Shown here piece after piece: positions 25,751 to 38,846 of a stretch of 64,000 bases of DNA (positions are counted from its first letter, which is position 1; each line of letters opens with the position of its first letter). The notes beneath the pieces are model-generated. The model ran no database searches. It saw nothing but the letters and a program-made list of their open reading frames with translations, and had not been told where the DNA came from. A program made the position numbers and the translations under genes. Source of the stretch: Gilliamella sp. wkB308 (lineage in GTDB: Bacteria > Pseudomonadota > Gammaproteobacteria > Enterobacterales > Orbaceae); NCBI RefSeq assembly GCF_001690185.1, contig NZ_LZGN01000038.1, forward strand, positions 248,001-312,000, in the 5' to 3' direction.

Positions 25751-28309
25751 TCAGAGTAATTTTTTTAATTGATATAACATTTCTAATGCCTGTTTCGGTG
25801 TTAATGCATCAGGATCTATACGTTTTAAAGCCTCTTCAACTTCAGACGGTTCTGGCTCAGTTTCAAACGAAAGTTGCGAGCTATCAACATGGCTGTTCGC
25901 TGTCTGTTTTGAAATTATTTCAAGCTCTTTTAATTTCTGTTTAGCCCGTTTTAAAACCGTTTTAGGCACACCAGCTAAACCCGCAACGGCGATACCGAAA
26001 CTTTTGCTTGCTGCACCTTCAGAAACTTCATGAATAAATGCAACGGTATTATCATGTTCAATAGCATCAAAATGGATGTTATAGACGCCTTGCATATGTT
26101 CAGGTAGTTGAGTTAATTCAAAGTAATGAGTAGCAAATAGGGTCATCGCCTTAATGTGATTAGCTAGATTTTCTGCACATGCCCAAGCCAATGAAAGTCC
26201 ATCATAGGTCGAGGTGCCTCGACCAATTTCATCCATAAGTACCAAACTTTGTTCAGTTGCGTTATGCATAATATTGGCTGTTTCGGTCATTTCAACCATA
26301 AAAGTAGAACGCCCGGATGCTAAATCGTCTGATGCACCTATTCGCGTAAATATGCGATCAACAGGTCCAATTACCGCTTTAGAAGCAGGAACAAAACTAC
26401 CAATATAAGTCAGTAAAACAATCAATGCGGCTTGACGCATATAGGTGCTTTTCCCGCCCATATTGGGGCCCGTAATAATAAGCATTCTTCGGTTTGGTGA
26501 TAGCAAAAGCGAGTTTGCAATAAATGGTGTTTTTAATACTTGTTCTATAACGACATGTCGACCATCTTTGATTTCAATTCCGGCACTATTAGATAATGTC
26601 GGGCGCTGATAGTTAAGTGTTAAAGCACGTTCAGCAAGGTTAGTTAGTACATCAAGTTCAGCTATTGCATCAGCACTCATTTGCATATTAGCCAAATCAG
26701 GCAATAGTAACTCAAAAAGTTGATCGTAAAGTTGTTTTTCTAAAGCTAATGCCCGACCTTTAGAGGTTAACACTTTATCTTCATATTCTTTTAATTCTGG
26801 AATAATATAACGTTCAACATTCTTCAATGTTTGCCGTCTGGTATAGTGAATCGGCGCTAAATGGCTTTGCCCTCGACTGATTTGAATATAGTAACCATGT
26901 ACCGCATTAAATCCTACTTTTAAGGTATCGATACCTAGCGTTTCACGCTCACGAATCTCGAGTTGTTCCAGATAATTAGTTGCACCGTCAGCAAGATTAC
27001 GAAGTTCATCTAATTCGGCATTATAGCCAGTTGCAATGACTCCTCCATCACGAATAATAACGGGAGGGGCTTCAACAATAGCTTGATTTAAAAGATCGGC
27101 TATCTGATCAAACTGATTGATTTTAGCTCGTAACGCAATTAAATAAGGTGACGAGTGATGACTTAAAAATTGTTGTAATTCTGGCAATACATTATAAGCA
27201 TCACGTAAACGAGCAAAATCACGTGGACGTGCCGTTCTTAACGCTAGTCTGGCTAAAATGCGTTCCAGATCACCAATTTGCTTTAAGATCGGTTGTATAT
27301 CTCCAAGATCTTGTTGTAATTCACTAATGGCTTCCTGTCTATTTTGCAAAATAACCACATTACGGATAGGCGAATGTAACCAACGTTTTAACATTCGGCT
27401 TCCCATAGCAGTTTGTGTTTTGTCTAATATATCGGCAACCGTATTTTCAGTGCCACCACACAAATTTTCGGTGATTTCTAAGTTTCGGCGAGTAGCCGCA
27501 TCTAAAACAACAAAATCATACGCTGACTCTTTAATGATAGAGCGAATATGGGGAAGAGCTGTGCGCTGAGTATCTTTAACATATTGTAACAAACAACCTG
27601 CGGCAGACAATGCATAACAACAATCCTCAACCCCAAACCCGACTAAATCATTCGTGCCAAATTGTAACTTAAGCTGTTGTTTCGCTGTTTCAAGATCGAA
27701 GTCCCACAATGGGCGTCGTCTTAAGCCATTACGATTGTCAATTAATGACATGGATTCGAAATCTTCAGGATAAAGAAGTTCAACCGGATTTGTCCGCTGT
27801 AGTTCTGCTTGCATTGCTTCAACGTTATCGCATTCGAAAACAAAAAAACGACCAGAACTGATATCAAGAGTTGCATAACCAAAATGATTTTTGTGCTGCC
27901 AAATAGAAGCCAGCAAATTATCTTTTCGATCTTCTAAAAGTAATTCATCACTTACTGTGCCAGGGGTGACTATACGAACAACCTTACGCTCAACAGGCCC
28001 TTTACTGGTAGCAGGATCGCCAATCTGCTCACAAATAGCAACCGACTCACCCAACGCAATGAGTTTTGCTAAATAACTTTCAACCGCATGATAAGGCACA
28101 CCTGCCATTGGGATAGGTTCACCATTTGAAGAACCTCTTTTAGTTAACGAGATATCAAGAAGTTGCGAAGCCCGTTTAGCATCATCATAAAACATCTCAT
28201 AAAAATCACCCATACGATAAAACAGTAAAATATCCGGATTTTCTGCTTTCAATTTTAGGTATTGTCGCATCATTGGCGTGTGGTCGGTGAAGTTGTCGTA
28301 TTCGGTCAT
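25751..28309 (-). CDS. mutS: DNA mismatch repair protein MutS
   Basis: MutS recognises mismatches and starts methyl-directed repair with MutL and MutH. The 852-residue protein matches the 853 of E. coli. The mismatch-contacting Phe-x-Glu motif is in RMGDFYEMF (about residues 36-41); connector, lever and clamp domains follow; the ATPase Walker A ([10 protein letters not shown]) lies near residues 610-620, with [14 protein letters not shown] and the composite-site segment [12 protein letters not shown] after it. No frameshift is seen, so repair is expected to be intact. The 1-kb gap upstream separates it from the type III restriction-modification genes. Confidence 0.97.
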   Translation of the reverse strand: MTEYDNFTDHTPMMRQYLKLKAENPDILLFYRMGDFYEMFYDDAKRASQLLDISLTKRGSSNGEPIPMAGVPYHAVESYLAKLIALGESVAICEQIGDPATSKGPVERKVVRIVTPGTVSDELLLEDRKDNLLASIWQHKNHFGYATLDISSGRFFVFECDNVEAMQAELQRTNPVELLYPEDFESMSLIDNRNGLRRRPLWDFDLETAKQQLKLQFGTNDLVGFGVEDCCYALSAAGCLLQYVKDTQRTALPHIRSIIKESAYDFVVLDAATRRNLEITENLCGGTENTVADILDKTQTAMGSRMLKRWLHSPIRNVVILQNRQEAISELQQDLGDIQPILKQIGDLERILARLALRTARPRDFARLRDAYNVLPELQQFLSHHSSPYLIALRAKINQFDQIADLLNQAIVEAPPVIIRDGGVIATGYNAELDELRNLADGATNYLEQLEIRERETLGIDTLKVGFNAVHGYYIQISRGQSHLAPIHYTRRQTLKNVERYIIPELKEYEDKVLTSKGRALALEKQLYDQLFELLLPDLANMQMSADAIAELDVLTNLAERALTLNYQRPTLSNSAGIEIKDGRHVVIEQVLKTPFIANSLLLSPNRRMLIITGPNMGGKSTYMRQAALIVLLTYIGSFVPASKAVIGPVDRIFTRIGASDDLASGRSTFMVEMTETANIMHNATEQSLVLMDEIGRGTSTYDGLSLAWACAENLANHIKAMTLFATHYFELTQLPEHMQGVYNIHFDAIEHDNTVAFIHEVSEGAASKSFGIAVAGLAGVPKTVLKRAKQKLKELEIISKQTANSHVDSSQLSFETEPEPSEVEEALKRIDPDALTPKQALEMLYQLKKLL

Positions 28310-29316
28310 ATTATCAATTCTTTTTTATCTAAAACTCAGGCAATTACTATATATCTACTCTTACTCACTTATCGCATAATTTTTAATTTTGCTTTTAAGT
28401 AACAAGGTAACTGTCTTAAAACCCTAAAAATCGGTGAAACTTATTATTGTATTAGGCATTGTTTAATATTAAATGATTGTATCACTTTATAGGCTGTATT
28501 GAAAATGAGGTGATAGAGAAGAAGGTATGTTTCAGTTTTTAAAATTGAGACTAAAATGGCAGATTTTCGTTTGTAATAATTACAATTTTAAGAATAACCT
28601 ATTTATGATATTTAAAATATGAATTTAAAGTAAGTAATATAAAAAAATGGCTTGAAGGAAAAAAAAGGAAGTTATTACGATATAAAGTTCACGATAAACC
28701 AGTATTACTATTGATGCTATTTAATATTTTAACTAGGGTATGTTTGTTTAACCAGAAAAAAGAAAAGTATTTGAGGTAAGATATTATTTTTATAATACAA
28801 TAAGGTTGTTTAAAAATTATAAAAAACGTATAAAAAAAATTAGATTATCAATTGAACAGTTATTTAATGTATATTTTAATAAGGTCAATAAATGATAGGT
28901 TTGTATCATTTCAAATGTAAACGCAGTTAGACATACTTTTTTAATCAGAAGCTCAAACAAAACAGTTAAAAAAGAAATAAAATATTAGCTCATGTTAATT
29001 AAGGCATAGAAAGTAGTACTATATTGATTAATCTGAGTTTGTACTGTTCTGTTGAGCATGATGGAGTTAATTTAAATATATCTGTTAACTGGGAACATTC
29101 TTCTTAAAGCTAAAATGAAATATAAAAAATATTGCTCTAAATCAATGCCCATTAAGTAAGATATATTACTATATAGTCTTACTAAAAAATTTTATGTTGT
29201 CTATTTTATTGGAATGCAGACTCCTTCAACAGCCACATTAAAAAAAGTTTAGTGTTAGGATTTAAATTTATGTACAATTAAATATTGTCTTATTATACGT
29301 AGATCGTTTAAAAGTT
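28310..29316. other. 1-kb AT-rich non-coding stretch before the mod gene
   Basis: About one kilobase with no frame worth calling. It is very A/T-rich and stop-dense in all frames, and it holds the divergent promoters of mutS and mod. No tRNA, integrase remnant or clear flanking repeat was found. The lowered G+C and lack of coding fit the edge of a transferred segment, but this is inference. Confidence 0.5.
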
Positions 29317-31305
29317 ATGCAAACAGAATTAATTAAGCAGCTTAATCAAGTATTAAAAGCTTTTCCTGAGTATTGGGTCGACGAAGTCTTACAAAGATCA
29401 AAGGTCATTCACGATATTAAAGAAAGAAAACCTGATTTAATAAAAGCTTTAATTAGCAATGCTAAAATAAAATCATTGTACAGTACAGAAATTGATGGCG
29501 TATTAATTTTTGATTTTCATGCCTTGACGAATTTACTTCAATATAAAGAGTATTGGGCGGATAGTTTTACAAAATACCGTAATAGTATTGGGCTGACCAG
29601 TGAAGGTAAATATCTCAATTATAATAGTGATGTTGTGCTTGATTTTCCGTTCAAAGATTGCGTGCTTGAAGGCGGAATGACAAGGGAAGAGCAAGGTAAA
29701 AATGAAGTTTACTACAACGAAATTATCGCGCGTGATGAGATAGATAGATTATTTTCTCCAAAGGTACTCACTAATGTTAAACGTTACAGTAACGACGGCG
29801 TAGAAGAAAATATTACGGACTTTAGTAATGAAGATAATCTGATCATTAAAGGTAATAATTTAGTCGCATTACATTCACTAAAAGAACGTTATGCAGGCAA
29901 AGTAAAACTTATTTATATCGATCCGCCATATAATACAGGCAATGATAGCTTTAAATATAATGATCGTTTTAATCATTCCACATGGCTTACCTTTATGAAA
30001 AATAGGTTAGAAGTAGCAAGGGAATTATTGAGTGATGATGGTGCTATTTTTGTGCATTGTGATGACAATGAAAGTGATTATTTAAAAATTATCTTAGATA
30101 ATTTATTTATAGCAGAAAATTTTATTAATAGAATAACGATAGAAGCAAGATCTCCGTCAGCGTTTAGTACTATTAATCCGGGCGTATTTAAAGCATCTGA
30201 ATATATTTTGTGGTATGCAAAAAACAAAAAAAACTTTACTGAAAATAGAGTTAGAGTTAAACGAAATCCTGATTACGCATATAACCGTTGGATAATTAAC
30301 CCAGATGATCATTTTACAGATTGGAAATTTAGTTCTTTATACGAGGCTTATGACCAAAGCTCTTCTAATAAAACAAATATCAGACCGGACAAAACTCTGG
30401 AAACATTTAATAAATTTATCATAAAAAATGCTCATAGAATTACAAGACTTGCGAGTATTAATGATAAAAAAGCTGGTTCTGATATTGTAGCTTTAAAAAA
30501 AGAATCTTTAAAAAATAAAGATCAAATTTTTCATCTGATTCGTAATGGAATCGATGATGTGTATATTTTAAATGGACAACAAATAATATTTTATTCAAAA
30601 AATATCGTTCAAATCGATAATGAGTTAGCAGCATCTTCACCGCTTACAAATATTTGGACTGATATTGCGTGGGAAGGTATAGCAAATGAAGGGCAGGTAA
30701 TATTAAATCAAGGGAAAAAACCAGAGCGGTTATTGAAGAGAATAATAGAAATATCTTCGAGCAAAAAAGATATTGTTTTAGACTTCCATCTAGGTAGTGG
30801 CACTACCGCGGCAGTAGCACATAAAATGGGAAGACGTTATATTGGTATTGAGCAGATGGATTATATTAATGATATTACTGTGCATAGATTACAAAAAGTG
30901 ATTGAATGCGAGCAAGGTGGAATATCCAAAAATGTTAATTGGCAGGGAGGAGGTAGCTTTGTTTATGCGGAGCTAAAAGAGTTAAATTACACTTATATTC
31001 ATCAGATACAATCAGCTAAAAGCTATGATGAATTAACTAAGTTATTTGAAGTCATGAAACAAACGGCGCATTTAAATTACCAAGTTGAACTCGATAAAAT
31101 TTTAAGTGATGCTTATGAAGTTGATGGTATTGGTGAATTGGTGACGTTTAAGGATTTAACGCTTGAGGAACAAAAACGCCTGTTAATTGAATTGCTTGAT
31201 AAAAATCAACTTTATGTAAATGCTGATGATATGAATGATGAAAATCTAAATGTATCTGAGCAAGATAAAGCCTTTACACGTTGTTTTTATGGAAAAGGTG
31301 AATAA
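29317..31305 (+). CDS. mod: Type III restriction-modification methyltransferase (Mod)
   Basis: This 662-residue protein is the recognition and modification subunit of a type III system, an N6-adenine methyltransferase of the beta class. The catalytic motif [12 protein letters not shown] starts near residue 201, and the SAM-binding motif [25 protein letters not shown] starts near residue 489, the order expected for beta-class enzymes. The region between them (about 260-460) is the likely target-recognition domain and is Asn/Lys-rich. Its stop overlaps the res start by one base (TAATG). No tandem repeat tract for phase variation is seen. The recognised sequence is unknown. Confidence 0.93.
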   Translation: MQTELIKQLNQVLKAFPEYWVDEVLQRSKVIHDIKERKPDLIKALISNAKIKSLYSTEIDGVLIFDFHALTNLLQYKEYWADSFTKYRNSIGLTSEGKYLNYNSDVVLDFPFKDCVLEGGMTREEQGKNEVYYNEIIARDEIDRLFSPKVLTNVKRYSNDGVEENITDFSNEDNLIIKGNNLVALHSLKERYAGKVKLIYIDPPYNTGNDSFKYNDRFNHSTWLTFMKNRLEVARELLSDDGAIFVHCDDNESDYLKIILDNLFIAENFINRITIEARSPSAFSTINPGVFKASEYILWYAKNKKNFTENRVRVKRNPDYAYNRWIINPDDHFTDWKFSSLYEAYDQSSSNKTNIRPDKTLETFNKFIIKNAHRITRLASINDKKAGSDIVALKKESLKNKDQIFHLIRNGIDDVYILNGQQIIFYSKNIVQIDNELAASSPLTNIWTDIAWEGIANEGQVILNQGKKPERLLKRIIEISSSKKDIVLDFHLGSGTTAAVAHKMGRRYIGIEQMDYINDITVHRLQKVIECEQGGISKNVNWQGGGSFVYAELKELNYTYIHQIQSAKSYDELTKLFEVMKQTAHLNYQVELDKILSDAYEVDGIGELVTFKDLTLEEQKRLLIELLDKNQLYVNADDMNDENLNVSEQDKAFTRCFYGKGE

Positions 31306-33926
31306 TGGCAAAAGCAATAAAACAGCAAAGAGATTTGCTTTTTCATCAGTTTAAAAAAGTTGATGAATTAGGGCTTTTTTCTGAATCCTATCAAGTGCCT
31401 AGTTATATTAAGAATAACTTGAAAGACACGCTAAGAGCTTATCAAGAAGAATCACTGCGATATTTACACTATGCTCAGCATAATCCTAATGCCAATAGCC
31501 TTTATAAACATTTGTTGTTTAATATGGCAACAGGCGCAGGTAAAACAATGGTGATGGCAGCAACAATACTTTATATGTATAAAGAGTATGGCTATCAAAA
31601 TTTCATTTTTTTTGTGCATACCGATGCGATTATTCAAAAAACTAAAGAGAATTTACTTAATGGTTTATCATCTAAATACCTTTTTAACTCATCAATTGAA
31701 ATAGAAGGTAATCAAATCCATATTGAAGCCGTTGATACGTTTCCAAACATACCGAACAAAAATACTATTTATCTTAAATTATCAACGATTCATAAAATTC
31801 ATGATGAATTAAATCACTACAAAGAAAACAGTGTTACCTATGATGATTTAAAAGAGATTCCGCTAGTATTACTAGGTGATGAAGCACACCATTTTAATGC
31901 TGAAACCAAAGCAAAAGGTAAAGCTAAAAACTCATCTGAAAACGAGGAGTTAACCTGGGAAAGAACAATTGATAAATTGCTTGCGTTACAGCCTAAAAAC
32001 CGTTTATTTGAATTTACTGCAACGATTAACTTAGATAATAAAGAGATAAACCAAAAATATAAAAATAAAATTATTTATCAATATGATTTAAAGCAGTTTA
32101 TGAATGATGGTTATTCTAAACGTGTAATGCTACTTGAAGCGAATCAAAACGATAACGAAAAAATGCTCGATGCGGTATTACTAAGCCAATATCGTAAACT
32201 TATTGCGTTAGATAATAATATCACAGGGTTTAAACCTGTTATTTTATTTAAATCTAACCAAATTGCTACTTCAAAAGCTAAACAAGAAGAGTTTATACAA
32301 ATTATTGATAGTTTAACACCAGAGACAATAACTCATCATTTAACCAATAAAAGGTCACAATTGAGCTCAGCAACAAGCATATGGCATAAAGTTATTGCGC
32401 GTTATAATAAGGATGACTTAATCACTATCATTGATATGATAAAAGATGATTTTAATGACATGAATATTCTGAATGTCAATAAAACTGATTTAATGGAAGA
32501 GCAGCCTGTCTTACTCAATACGCTTGAACAAATTGATAATCCTATTCGTGCTGTATTTGCAGTTGCAAAAGTAAATGAAGGGTGGGACGTACTAAACCTG
32601 TATGACATCGTTCGAATCAGTGAAAAAGCATCAACAACCAAAACCAATACTGACAGTGAAGCGCAGTTAATCGGTCGTGGAGCGCGATACTTTCCGTTTA
32701 TCTACCAAGATGAGAAAAGTTATAAACGGCGTTTTGACATTAGCAATCATGATTTATCTATTCTTGAACAACTTCATTACCATACGATTAATGAGCCATC
32801 CTATATAAAAGTTTTACATGCTTCGCTTGAGCAAGCTGATATTATTGCGCAATCAGATGGTAATGGTATTATTGAGCACGCAAAACTTAAAGAAAGCTTC
32901 AAAAAATCACATGTCTATCAATATGGTAAGCTTTACTATAATAAGGTAGAAGAAATTACAGGTGAAAAGCGTTCATGGAAATCTTATTCATTAGAAACAC
33001 ATTTTGAAGAAGAGTACAAAACCTTTAACGAGACATCGCTAAGCGCATTAAATGATGATGATTCAAATGTTCTTTCTAAACTTGAGTCATTACAACTTGA
33101 TAAACGCTATTTCTTTAAAGCGATGGCAAGACAAAATTTTTATACATTCAACAATCTTCAATACTACTTCCCAAAGCTTACAAGTATGGAAGAGTTTATT
33201 TTAAGCGATAATTATTTAGGGAAAGTCAGCATCGATATTAAACTACCACAATCATTAAGCATTGATAATCTTTCCAGTAAAGAAAAACTTATTTGTTTGG
33301 AAAACGTATTAAGTAAAATTGCAGATAATATTCGCCGTAACTACCGTAAATATAAAGGTACATATGAGTTTATCAGTCAACCATTGAAAAAAGTTATTAC
33401 GGATTACAGTTTATATATTGACCCTTCAATTATTGTTAATCAACGTATCACAACTGAAAATTCAACAGGTAAAACGTGGTATGTATTTGATAAGATGATT
33501 GTAAACCAATTGGAGCATCGTTTGATAAATTTACTCGATAAGTTTATGAGTAAATTAAGGGTGAAGTATGATGACATTTATCTGATTCGTAATGATGAAA
33601 AATCATCACGATTAAAACTAACTGAATTTGATGGCGTAAGAGGCTTTATGCCTGATTTTATCTTATTGATGAAAAGTAAAAATGAGGATGCTTATTATCA
33701 AGTATTTTTAGAGCCAAAAGGCGATGATAGATTGCTTGATGATAAATGGAAAGAAGGTATGCTTGAAAAGATTAATTCAGAAAATATCATTTATTTAGAA
33801 GGCGAAAATAATATACGCTTAATTGGTATTAAGTTCTTTGCAGACAGTCAACGCGACATGTTTATTAATGACTTTTCAAGTAAATTATATGATGGAGAAC
33901 CATTAGAAGATAATATATTACTTTGA
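31305..33926 (+). CDS. res: Type III restriction-modification helicase/nuclease (Res)
   Basis: This 873-residue subunit translocates on DNA and cleaves when two inverted unmodified sites meet. The superfamily-2 helicase domain shows Walker A ATGAGKT (residues 75-81), the DEAH box at 192-195 (LGDEAHHF), motif III FTATI and motif VI-like IGRGARYFPF. The C-terminal nuclease has a PD-ExK arrangement: Pro783-Asp784, then Glu803-x-Lys805 (LEPKGDD). All key residues are present, so the system looks functional. It is translationally coupled to mod and followed by 463 bp without a gene. Confidence 0.93.
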   Translation: MAKAIKQQRDLLFHQFKKVDELGLFSESYQVPSYIKNNLKDTLRAYQEESLRYLHYAQHNPNANSLYKHLLFNMATGAGKTMVMAATILYMYKEYGYQNFIFFVHTDAIIQKTKENLLNGLSSKYLFNSSIEIEGNQIHIEAVDTFPNIPNKNTIYLKLSTIHKIHDELNHYKENSVTYDDLKEIPLVLLGDEAHHFNAETKAKGKAKNSSENEELTWERTIDKLLALQPKNRLFEFTATINLDNKEINQKYKNKIIYQYDLKQFMNDGYSKRVMLLEANQNDNEKMLDAVLLSQYRKLIALDNNITGFKPVILFKSNQIATSKAKQEEFIQIIDSLTPETITHHLTNKRSQLSSATSIWHKVIARYNKDDLITIIDMIKDDFNDMNILNVNKTDLMEEQPVLLNTLEQIDNPIRAVFAVAKVNEGWDVLNLYDIVRISEKASTTKTNTDSEAQLIGRGARYFPFIYQDEKSYKRRFDISNHDLSILEQLHYHTINEPSYIKVLHASLEQADIIAQSDGNGIIEHAKLKESFKKSHVYQYGKLYYNKVEEITGEKRSWKSYSLETHFEEEYKTFNETSLSALNDDDSNVLSKLESLQLDKRYFFKAMARQNFYTFNNLQYYFPKLTSMEEFILSDNYLGKVSIDIKLPQSLSIDNLSSKEKLICLENVLSKIADNIRRNYRKYKGTYEFISQPLKKVITDYSLYIDPSIIVNQRITTENSTGKTWYVFDKMIVNQLEHRLINLLDKFMSKLRVKYDDIYLIRNDEKSSRLKLTEFDGVRGFMPDFILLMKSKNEDAYYQVFLEPKGDDRLLDDKWKEGMLEKINSENIIYLEGENNIRLIGIKFFADSQRDMFINDFSSKLYDGEPLEDNILL

Positions 33927-34389
33927 TCTATTCCTTTTTATTTTAAAAGCGTTATTAAATTAACGCTTTAATATCTAAATAATTAATTAAATATGTCCGC
34001 ACTTAAAGCTCATCTATTTTAGATTTCATGAATGATTTTATTTTATAAAAAAATTACAATCACTTTATTTCAAAAAAATATAAAAATCAATTTATTCACA
34101 CAAACGCACCAATAATATACGCTCGTATAAACTTTCTTGATCAATTTTTTAACTCACTTCACTAACACCTTACAAATAAACCAACATATTGTTTTATATA
34201 ATAAAAAATCTGAAATCTCTTTACCTAAAATGATATAAAATCGTATATCAAGTTAGCCTATAATTTTGTTTTAAAAATTTAGCATTAAATGAAAAAAATA
34301 AGGTTAATTTTTTTCATAAGATCACTTAATCAAACTGTTTTTATTCTAACTGTCTGATAATTAATTAATAAATAGAGAAAGGAAGTAAT
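33927..34389. other. AT-rich spacer after the restriction genes
   Basis: This 463-bp stretch is extremely A/T-rich, with no gene, strong hairpin or repeat noticed. It contains the promoter of the downstream lipoprotein gene; a purine-rich ribosome site (AGAAAGGAAG) is present just before 34390. Confidence 0.5.
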
Positions 34390-35775
34390 ATGCGGATAGT
34401 TTTAGCGATTTTGTTAGTGTTTTGTTTAACTGCTTGCCATGTTCGTACGGCTGATCAAGCTTATAACGAAGGGAAATATGTAGAAAGTATTAGTTTATTA
34501 ACGGCTACAATTGGTGAAAAAGGCGAAGCAAAATTTAATGAGGAAAGTGCCGAAAAATTACGGGGGGTGGTCAGTAATGTGATGAAACATTACGAGACAA
34601 TCATTATTAATAGTGATAACACTGATTATCAAGCACGTATTGATAGTTATGAATCGCTTCGAAAAATCAGTTTAATGTTAGTTAATCGTTTTTATAGTCA
34701 AACTGTTGCATTTTTTAACGATAAATATCCAGTGAGTAAATTAGATCAACTTATTGCTAAAGAGTATTACGATTATGGTAATTCGATAAAAGGTACGGAT
34801 AGTGAAAGTTACAAAATAAAAGCTGACTTATATTTAAAAGGTTCAGAACGGTATAGATACAAAGATATTTTTACTTTATATAAAAATGCTAAAAAGCAAC
34901 ATCTGGATATTGAAGCAAAACACCACTATGATTTAGGTAAAACATTTTCGCAACAGGGTAGTTATCATGAAGCATCCCTAGAATATCTTAAAGCTTGGGA
35001 AGTTTATAAGCCAATAGGCGAATATAAAGATAGTTTTAAACTCTATGAAGATAATAAAAGGAAACATGTTACTGCGCTAGCAAAAGAGTATTATGAAAAA
35101 GCCTCGTCACTTGAAAAAATAGCTTATAAACGCGAAACTTATCGTGAAGCGGCTAAATATTATGAGGCAGCCAATTCAGCATATGAACAGTTCGGTTCAT
35201 ACCGTGATGCCAGCGCTAGAGCGAGTCGTTGTAAATTAAAGGGACGCGTTAATGTGTATGTTAAAGATTCCGACTATCTTAGCTGGGTAAAACAGGTTTT
35301 TAACGCTGATTATATATACTTTGTTAATCATAGTTCACAAGCTAATATCATTATAGAGATTAATGCCAAATCTGACTATATTCATATGAAACCGTATGAA
35401 AAAAATGAAGTTAAAACAGAAAAATATGTAGAAAGAATGAGCGAAAAAACCGATGATAAGGGTAATAAAATTAAAGTGCCAATTTATAAAGAGCAAAAAT
35501 TTAACTTAAAGACTATCACTAATTCGAAAAAATACATTTTTACTACTGATATTGAAATAACAGGAGAAATCACTAATTCTAAACGTTTGATAAGCGAAGC
35601 CATCTCTTCTAAAACGGATTATATCTATTCGGGCGATGTTCCAAGTAAATTTCATAACTCACAAGCAGGCGAGTGGAAATCCAAATCAACGTTAAAATCT
35701 GAAGCACATTATACGCAAGGTGAGGATATCAGAAACCATTTAAAACAATTTATTGATAAGATGAGTTCTTTATAA
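34390..35775 (+). CDS. Unrecognised lipoprotein with TPR-like repeats
   Basis: This 461-residue protein has a lipoprotein signal peptide with lipobox LTAC and lipidated Cys16. Residues 20-280 are helical and Tyr/Lys/Ala-rich, with TPR-like units (DLGKTFSQQGSYHEASLEYLKAWE, EAAKYYEAANSAYEQFGSYRDA). From about residue 285 a beta-type domain follows (RVNVYVKDSDYLSWVKQVF, ANIIIEINAKSDY), containing a Lys/Glu-rich stretch. The residue after the lipid Cys is His, so outer-membrane sorting is expected. No family is recognised. It is a single gene closed by a good terminator; a role in envelope assembly is a guess from the TPR scaffold only. Confidence 0.75.
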   Translation: MRIVLAILLVFCLTACHVRTADQAYNEGKYVESISLLTATIGEKGEAKFNEESAEKLRGVVSNVMKHYETIIINSDNTDYQARIDSYESLRKISLMLVNRFYSQTVAFFNDKYPVSKLDQLIAKEYYDYGNSIKGTDSESYKIKADLYLKGSERYRYKDIFTLYKNAKKQHLDIEAKHHYDLGKTFSQQGSYHEASLEYLKAWEVYKPIGEYKDSFKLYEDNKRKHVTALAKEYYEKASSLEKIAYKRETYREAAKYYEAANSAYEQFGSYRDASARASRCKLKGRVNVYVKDSDYLSWVKQVFNADYIYFVNHSSQANIIIEINAKSDYIHMKPYEKNEVKTEKYVERMSEKTDDKGNKIKVPIYKEQKFNLKTITNSKKYIFTTDIEITGEITNSKRLISEAISSKTDYIYSGDVPSKFHNSQAGEWKSKSTLKSEAHYTQGEDIRNHLKQFIDKMSSL

Positions 35776-37169
<1,394 letters not shown>

Positions 37170-37190
37170 TGACTAATTTTTAGTTTTCTA

Positions 37191-37218
37191 AAAAGTGACC
37201 CAGTGGTCACTTTTTTTT
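37191..37218 (+). terminator. gapA terminator
   Basis: A perfect 10-bp stem (37191-37200 and 37205-37214) with tetraloop CAGT is followed by a run of T. It begins 21 bp after the gapA stop codon. Confidence 0.92.
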
Positions 37219-37246
37219 CGCTAAAATCTTTCAGCTTTACAAAATA

Positions 37247-37277
37247 AAAACGCTCATTTTTTAAAAATGAGCGTTTT
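37247..37277 (-). terminator. Cold-shock gene terminator (bidirectional)
   Basis: A 15-bp perfect inverted repeat (AAAACGCTCATTTTT/AAAAATGAGCGTTTT) is separated by one base. The A/T flanks supply a T run on both strands. It serves the minus-strand cold-shock gene and backs up the gapA terminator. Confidence 0.85.
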
Positions 37278-37303
37278 CACTAATATATATACTACGATAT
37301 TAA

Positions 37304-37513
37304 TTAGATTACGACAACTTCTGATGCCGCTGGTCCGCGAGGGCTATCTTGAATAGCAAATTCGACTTGTTGACCTTCAGCTAGCGTTTTAAAACCTTCA
37401 CCCGAGATAGCTGAAAAGTGAACAAATACGTCTTTGCTCCCATCGGTTGGTGTGATAAATCCAAAACCTTTACTCTCGTTAAACCATTTTACTTGGCCTG
37501 TTTTCTTATTCAT
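37304..37513 (-). CDS. cspC: Cold-shock protein, CspC/CspE-like
   Basis: This small single-domain cold-shock protein of 69 residues binds single-stranded nucleic acids and acts as an RNA chaperone or antiterminator. The RNP1 motif KGFGFITP and RNP2 motif VFVHFSAI are intact ([16 protein letters not shown]). The ending resembles E. coli CspC more than CspE ([15 protein letters not shown]); the C/E distinction is not certain. A long untranslated leader with a TGCCTTTAAGGCA palindrome lies upstream, as usual for this family. It converges on gapA with shared terminators. Confidence 0.92.
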   Translation of the reverse strand: MNKKTGQVKWFNESKGFGFITPTDGSKDVFVHFSAISGEGFKTLAEGQQVEFAIQDSPRGPAASEVVVI

Positions 37514-38246
37514 TTACTAGATATCCTAACAATAATTAATATTTTGCCTTTAAGGCACGTATAGACTTTTACGCAATACAGATTAATCAACCGACAAACT
37601 AAGATGATGTGTTAAAAACACCCCCTAATTGTTAAACGTTTTCATAAAAAAATATTGCGTCATAAGTCTGTTACTATTACCGCATAATTTATAATCGAAA
37701 GCAAGAAATTAATGACAATTTTTTCATCTTAGGATGAAGTTTTTTATAATATTTTTAGATATAATGGTTAAATTTGATAAATAGCAAATTATTGAAGGGT
37801 TTTTGATTTAAATTTATTTCGAAAGTAAAGATTATTTAAGCCGATTAAGGCATGTAAGATGTAAATTTAAAAATTAGTATTAACGATTACTTTTAGGTTT
37901 CTTTTAAATACATAGTTTTATCGTTTCTTTATATCAAACGTTTACATACGTTTTATCTGTAGGTTTACAACTTACTGTTAAAAATGGGAATCACAATGTA
38001 GTTAATTATGTCATTTATGTCATGTATGGCTTGCAACTTGCCCTATTGAGATAAGATTGCCATCGTAAATTATCTAAGCTAAATAGCACTAAATTGGATA
38101 TCACTGATTTTTCATCTCATCTTTTAAAAAGGTATTGTTATTGATTTAATTGATTTCTGCTATTCTTTATTTAAAAATAAAAGCTATAAGTAAAGACTTA
38201 TAGCTTTTAATTAACAATAATTATGAAAATTGATAGCAAATATTAA
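37514..38246. other. Intergenic region between ppa and cold-shock gene
   Basis: The 733-bp region contains the cold-shock gene leader and promoter at its left and the ppa terminator at its right. A palindrome TGCCTTTAAGGCA lies near 37541-37553. The middle (37750-38150) is A/T-rich with no gene seen; a small RNA cannot be excluded but nothing specific supports one. Confidence 0.5.
38178..38209 (-). terminator. ppa terminator
   Basis: A 13-bp stem (TAAAAGCTATAAG/CTTATAGCTTTTA) with a 6-nt loop is followed on the minus strand by a T-rich stretch (TTTTATTTTTAAAT). It lies about 40 bp after the ppa stop codon. Confidence 0.8.
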
Positions 38247-38774
38247 TTATTTTTTAGCTCTCTCAAAAGATTCAATAATTTCTTTGCGAGCTGCATCGGC
38301 ATTTTCCCAACCGTCAACTTTTACCCATTTACCTTTTTCTAATGCTTTGTATTGTTCGAAAAAGTGTTTAATTTGAGATTTTAGTAATTCAGGTAAATCA
38401 TCCACATCTTTAATGTGATCATACTCTTTAGATAATTTAGTATGTGGCACGGCAACCAATTTCGCATCTTGACCTGCTTCATCAGTCATTTTTAGCACCC
38501 CAACAGGTCGGCAACGAATCACTGAACCAGGTTGTAAGGGATACGGTGTTGGAACTAAAACGTCAACAGGATCGCCATCAAGCGATAATGTGTTATTAAT
38601 ATAACCATAGTTACATGGATAAAACATTGCTGTTGCCATAAAACGGTCAACAAAAACTGCACCTGTATCTTTGTCTACTTCATATTTAATTGGATCCGAA
38701 TTTGCTGGAATTTCAATTACTACATAAATATCATCCGGTAATTCTTTACCTGCTGGTACATTTAAAAGTCCCAT
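38247..38774 (-). CDS. ppa: Inorganic pyrophosphatase
   Basis: This soluble family I pyrophosphatase hydrolyses pyrophosphate and drives biosynthetic reactions. The 175-residue protein matches E. coli Ppa (176). The metal-binding signature [15 protein letters not shown] and the following [20 protein letters not shown]-type block are present, together with the N-terminal [19 protein letters not shown] stretch. It is a single gene with its own terminator, downstream of darP on the same strand with 72 bp between them. Confidence 0.97.
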   Translation of the reverse strand: MGLLNVPAGKELPDDIYVVIEIPANSDPIKYEVDKDTGAVFVDRFMATAMFYPCNYGYINNTLSLDGDPVDVLVPTPYPLQPGSVIRCRPVGVLKMTDEAGQDAKLVAVPHTKLSKEYDHIKDVDDLPELLKSQIKHFFEQYKALEKGKWVKVDGWENADAARKEIIESFERAKK

Positions 38775-38846
38775 TTTTGTATCCTCTATCTTGGTTAATA
38801 ATTTACAATATTGTTTCTGATAAGAAATGTGCGAACATTATAAAGA

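Noticed and set aside
25744-25944. 66-codon frame antisense to the mutS 3' end
   Set aside because: mutS is intact and conserved there; this is a shadow frame.
29317-31305. Phase-variable repeat tract in mod
   Set aside because: Type III mod genes often carry tandem repeats, but none was found in the gene or just before it.
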